Part shown: one piece after another, positions 61,042 to 64,000 of the stretch
How the letters are laid out: the number at the start of each line of letters is the position of its first letter
Numbering within the stretch: the stretch's first letter is position 1
NCBI GenBank assembly: GCA_965238125.1
Contig: OZ250179.1
Coordinates: 5,828,001 to 5,892,000 of the forward strand
Direction: 5' to 3'
Origin: UBA6623 sp965238125
GTDB taxonomy: Bacteria > Acidobacteriota > Terriglobia > Bryobacterales > UBA6623
DNA length: 64,000 nucleotides
Program-made: the position numbers and the translations under genes
The notes under the pieces: model-generated
Told to the model about the DNA's origin: nothing
Databases searched by the model: none
The model's input: the letters and a program-made list of their open reading frames with translations, nothing else

Positions 61042-61206
61042 TACTAGCGCGGGGCGTCAGCCCCGCGGGCGGCTCACGGCGCTTACAGGCACTCACATCC
61101 ACCCACACCCGGCATCTTGGGCCGTTGGCCCAAGATGCCGGGTGTGGGTGGGATTTTCGTTGTGGCGTCGGTTTCCCGGGGCTCACGCCCCTGGCCGGTA
61201 TTAATT
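61038..61206. repeat. Nested palindromic element downstream of tnpA
   Basis: The outer inverted repeat uses TTAATACTAGCGCGGGGCGT at left and ACGCCCCTGGCCGGTATTAA at right. A 25-bp perfect inner stem (61098-61123 with 61127-61151) has a three-base loop, GTT. It begins inside the tnpA stop region. Structure suggests the IS200/REP-type hairpin end or a MITE. Confidence 0.75.
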
Positions 61207-61312
61207 AACGCCGCTGCGGCATGGGCTTCCCCTGAGCGACTTTCCAGGCGGTCCGCGCCGCGTCCTGACAGCGGTCTCGCGCATTCGCCTCGCCGGCTGT
61301 CGCGAATTCAGG

Positions 61313-62170
61313 CTAGTGCTGTCCCCACTTCATTTTGTGGCGTAGGACATCAAAGAAGGCGGGCTTGCGCGGCTGCACAATGCGCACCTGGTGGTCGGCG
61401 CTGCTGACTCGGATGCGATCGTGTAAACGCAGATAGAGTCCGACCTGACCGTCCACGGTCAAGTAGGAATCGTTGTCGCCGCGCTGGATCACCACTTCGA
61501 TTGTCGAGGTTTCGGGCAAAACCACCGGGCGGTTTGTCAAGGTATGGGGACAAATGGGGGTGACGCAAATCGCTTCCACCGAGGGAAAAATCACGGGGCC
61601 CCCGGCCGCCAGCGAATACGCCGTCGATCCGGTCGGCGTCGAGACAATCAGCCCGTCGGCTCGGTAGCTGCAAACGAATTCATCATCGACATAGGCGTCA
61701 AGCAACAACAAACGCGCCACGGCGGCCTTGTTGACGACGACGTCGTTCAGCGCGCGGTAGCTGCCGATCAGCTTGCCCTCGCGGACAATTTCGACGCGCA
61801 ACACGGTTCGACATTGGGTGTGGAAATCCCCGGCCAGGACGCGGTCCAAGTGGTCATCGAGTTCTTCGGGCCCGGTGGTCATCATGAACCCGAGTCCGCC
61901 CAAGTTGACCGCCAAAACGGGGACGTCGCTTGACCCGATCCCTCGCGCGACCGAGAGCAGGGTTCCATCGCCGCCGAGAACGATCATCAAGTCGAAAGCC
62001 TCGGGCAGATCTTGACGATCAAAACCGCCTTGGCGATCGAGATAGCGCGCCGCGACTCGATCGAGGCTGACGCGAAGGTTGCGCGCCTCCAGCCGAGCGA
62101 GCAGCTTTTCAAGCAGCGCGGGACAGTCGTCTCGGCTCGGTTTGGCGACAATGCCGACAGACTCGATCAT
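61313..62170 (-). CDS. nadK: NAD kinase
   Basis: Makes NADP from NAD and ATP or polyphosphate. The 285-aa protein starts MIESVGIVAKPSRDD. LMIVLGGDGTLLSVARG (GGDGT), VNLGGLGFMM, NDVVVNKAAVARLLL, DGLIVSTPTGSTAYSLAAGG and TVDGQVGLYL are diagnostic. Last gene of xseB-ispA-tlyA-nadK, four bp after tlyA. The ATG at 62170 gives the family N-terminus; the longer frame is not used. Confidence 0.94.
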   Translation of the reverse strand: MIESVGIVAKPSRDDCPALLEKLLARLEARNLRVSLDRVAARYLDRQGGFDRQDLPEAFDLMIVLGGDGTLLSVARGIGSSDVPVLAVNLGGLGFMMTTGPEELDDHLDRVLAGDFHTQCRTVLRVEIVREGKLIGSYRALNDVVVNKAAVARLLLLDAYVDDEFVCSYRADGLIVSTPTGSTAYSLAAGGPVIFPSVEAICVTPICPHTLTNRPVVLPETSTIEVVIQRGDNDSYLTVDGQVGLYLRLHDRIRVSSADHQVRIVQPRKPAFFDVLRHKMKWGQH

Positions 62171-62174
62171 TGGT

Positions 62175-62918
62175 TCAGAGCGTCTTTTCCGAGCCGTACA
62201 GCAGGAATTCGCGATTGCCTTCCGCACCGCGAATCGGACTCTCGATTTCTTGAATCTTCGCGAAGCCGATTTCTTTCATCGCGCCTCGGACCTTCTCGAC
62301 TACTTGGCGGTGCAGAATCGGGTCATCGACAATGCCGCCTTTTCCGACCACACCGCGCCCGACTTCAAATTGCGGTTTTGCGAGAACAACCAATCCCGCG
62401 CCGGGGTCCAGCAGCCGCCCCAACGCCGGGAGCATCAGCGTAACAGATATGAAACTGACGTCACAGCAAGCGAACGCAACGGCTTCGGGAACATGACGGC
62501 TATCGAGGCCTCTGGCATTGACCTTTTCCAATACCGCGACGCGCTCGTCCCGGCGCAGCCGCCAGTCGAGCTGATTGGTGCCCACGTCCACCGCGTACAC
62601 CTTGCGCGCGCCCGCCTGCAGCAAGCAGTCGGTAAAACCGCCGGTCGAGGCTCCGACGTCGAGGCAGGTTTTCCCGGCGACATCGATCGAAAATTCCCGC
62701 AAGGCCTTCTCGAGTTTGAGGCCGCCTCGACCTACGTAGCGAAGCCCCTCTCCGATCAGCCGCGGAACCGATTCCGGAGGAACCAATTGCCCGGCCTTTT
62801 CGACCTTCTGTTCATCGACAAGCACGCGGCCGGCCATCACCATCGCCTGCGCTTTTTGCCGCGATGGGGCTAGGCCTTGCTCGACCAACAGACGATCGAT
62901 GCGAATGCGCGGCTTCAT
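62175..62918 (-). CDS. tlyA: TlyA-type rRNA 2'-O-methyltransferase
   Basis: A 247-aa protein with an N-terminal S4 RNA-binding domain (RIRIDRLLVEQGLAPSRQKA, VMAGRVLVDEQKVEKAG) and an FtsJ-like methyltransferase (CLDVGASTGGFTDCLLQAGA, VYAVDVGTNQLDWRLRRDER, ARGLD, VVLAKPQFEVGRGVVGKGG). Methylates C1409 in 16S and C1920 in 23S in mycobacteria; here function is inferred. It overlaps the ispA stop by ATGA. Confidence 0.92.
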   Translation of the reverse strand: MKPRIRIDRLLVEQGLAPSRQKAQAMVMAGRVLVDEQKVEKAGQLVPPESVPRLIGEGLRYVGRGGLKLEKALREFSIDVAGKTCLDVGASTGGFTDCLLQAGARKVYAVDVGTNQLDWRLRRDERVAVLEKVNARGLDSRHVPEAVAFACCDVSFISVTLMLPALGRLLDPGAGLVVLAKPQFEVGRGVVGKGGIVDDPILHRQVVEKVRGAMKEIGFAKIQEIESPIRGAEGNREFLLYGSEKTL

Positions 62919-63823
62919 GAGGTGCGCCGAATGATTTTTTCCGCGATCTCGCGCAAGCGCCGGGCGCGGTCGCCGAAACGCTCCAGATTGCGGCAGGCCT
63001 CGTTGAAATGTTCGTCGGCGCGGCGGCGCGAAGCTTCCAATCCGTAGAGAGCGGGGAAGGTCGCTTTTTGTTGGTCGGCATCTTTGCCGGCTGTCTTGCC
63101 GAGTGCCTCGGATGTCTCGGTGACGTCGAGAAGGTCATCCACGATCTGGAAAGCGAAGCCGATTTCATGCCCATAGTGGCTGAGCGCCTCGAAATCCTCT
63201 TCGCCGGCGTCGGCGTAAACGGCGCCCATCCGAACCGAAGCTCGAATCAGCGCCCCGGTCTTGGAGCGGTGAATATAGTGCAGCTCGTCGCCATCGATTT
63301 CGCGACCTTCCGCTTCCAGGTCGGCGACCTGACCGCCGATCATGCCCTCGACCGTACCGGCGGCTCGAGACAGTTCCCGGGCAAGCCGGACTTGCGTGCG
63401 CGGCGGCGGACCCTCAAGCTCGGCTAGGACTTGAAACGCTCGCGTCAGCAAAGCGTCACCCGCGAGAATCGCCATGGCTTCCCCAAACACCTTGTGGCAG
63501 GTCGGCCTGCCGCGGCGCAGGTCGTCATTATCCAGCGCGGGCAAATCGTCGTGGATCAGCGAATAGGTGTGGATGAGCTCCAGCGAGCAGGCGCTTGCCG
63601 TCAAGCCCGCGGCGCCCTCATCGGCGGTGGAGAGTTCTTGACCGAGGACAGCCTCGGCCGCGGCGATACAAAGAATCGGGCGAATGCGCTTTCCTCCGGC
63701 GAACAGGCTGTGGCGCATGGCGCGATGGATCGTCGCGGGGCATTCGCCCTCGGCGGGAACGAGATCGCCAAGGGTTCGCTCCACCAGGGCCGCCCTGGCG
63801 GCCAAGTAGTCCGCCAGGGTCAA
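62915..63823 (-). CDS. ispA: Farnesyl/geranylgeranyl diphosphate synthase
   Basis: Condenses isopentenyl and allyl diphosphates. The 302-aa trans-prenyltransferase has GGKRIRPILCIAAAE, first Asp-rich motif DDLPALDNDDLRRGRP, GDALLTRAFQVLAE, KTGALIRASVRMG and second motif DDLLDVTETSEALGKT. The start is a TTG at 63823 that overlaps the xseB stop (TTGA). Which chain length it makes cannot be read with certainty. Confidence 0.93.
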   Translation of the reverse strand: MTLADYLAARAALVERTLGDLVPAEGECPATIHRAMRHSLFAGGKRIRPILCIAAAEAVLGQELSTADEGAAGLTASACSLELIHTYSLIHDDLPALDNDDLRRGRPTCHKVFGEAMAILAGDALLTRAFQVLAELEGPPPRTQVRLARELSRAAGTVEGMIGGQVADLEAEGREIDGDELHYIHRSKTGALIRASVRMGAVYADAGEEDFEALSHYGHEIGFAFQIVDDLLDVTETSEALGKTAGKDADQQKATFPALYGLEASRRRADEHFNEACRNLERFGDRARRLREIAEKIIRRTS

Positions 63824-64000
63824 GAGTTTGACTCGCCGTCGAGGTCGAAGGGCTCGGCTTCGATCTTCCCGTCTTTCTTGAGAAGAATTTCGACCTTGTG
63901 CTCGGCCTCACGCAGCTGCTTATGGCAAGACTCGCTCAGCTTGACGCCTTTCTCAAACAGCTCCAACGATTTTTCGAGCGCCAGTTCGCCGTCTTCGAGT
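63820..64000 (-). CDS. xseB: Exodeoxyribonuclease VII small subunit (5' end outside window)
   Basis: Read on the minus strand: LEDGELALEKSLELFEKGVK, then LSESCHKQLREAEHKVEILL and an acidic tail ending GESNS-stop at 63820. The short two-helix protein is characteristic of XseB. Its N-terminus, and XseA, would lie beyond the window edge. Confidence 0.92.
   Translation of the reverse strand, partial: LEDGELALEKSLELFEKGVKLSESCHKQLREAEHKVEILLKKDGKIEAEPFDLDGESNS

Overview
The window is a GC-rich bacterial chromosome segment of mixed housekeeping and accessory content. Three lines of evidence suggest Acidobacteriota: a Ser/Thr kinase fused to a TolB-type propeller, two proteins with C-terminal modules resembling the TIGR03437 domain known from Solibacter/Bryobacterales, and a CHRD-domain secreted protein. 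This placement is inference, because no rRNA or other marker gene is present. I recognised no tRNA, rRNA or CRISPR array.

Layout. 0-5.3 kb is a mobile-element zone: two IS1380-family transposases, a broken FRG-domain gene, and a REP-associated tyrosine transposase (RAYT) flanked by inverted G/C-rich repeats. 5.3-16.9 kb holds minus-strand genes: glnS-gltX, the kinase, a lipoprotein, leuS and a frameshifted TPR regulator. 17-34.4 kb is mostly metabolic and housekeeping: acyl-CoA dehydrogenase-like enzyme, proC, PhoD-like phosphatase, ROK kinase, thioredoxin-fold protein, two CPBP proteases, deoxynucleoside kinase, ruvAB, rsmE and a one-carbon methyltransferase cluster. 34.6-39.8 kb is an LRR-Roc-COR (ROCO) locus. 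It has a two-TM membrane protein and a winged-helix protein upstream, and the GTPase gene is cut by a third IS1380 copy with perfect 5-bp target duplications. 39.8-42.5 kb is degenerate repeats, a truncated GH43-like gene and a frameshifted secreted protein. 42.8-47.4 kb carries a secreted protein, holA, lptE, pssA and psd. 47.5-57.9 kb has CHRD, FAH-family, sigma-54 activator, a HigBA-like toxin-antitoxin pair, secreted/membrane proteins, a methyltransferase and pgsA. 58-61.2 kb is a second transposon nest: an IS200-like tnpA split around a CPBP protease gene whose stop codon was hit by an IS1182-family element. 61.3-64 kb is the xseB-ispA-tlyA-nadK operon.

How it fits together. Housekeeping genes form compact, often overlapping operons (glnS/gltX, psd/pssA/lptE, ruvAB, xseB-ispA-tlyA-nadK). 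Between them lie several families of palindromic intergenic repeats and two HUH-transposase loci that could mobilise them. Many accessory genes carry one stop or a single-base frameshift, so the region is either decaying or contains assembly indels. The observations most worth following are the ROCO locus with its reconstructable IS insertion, the RAYT with its cognate inverted repeats, and the nested tnpA/CPBP/IS1182 arrangement.
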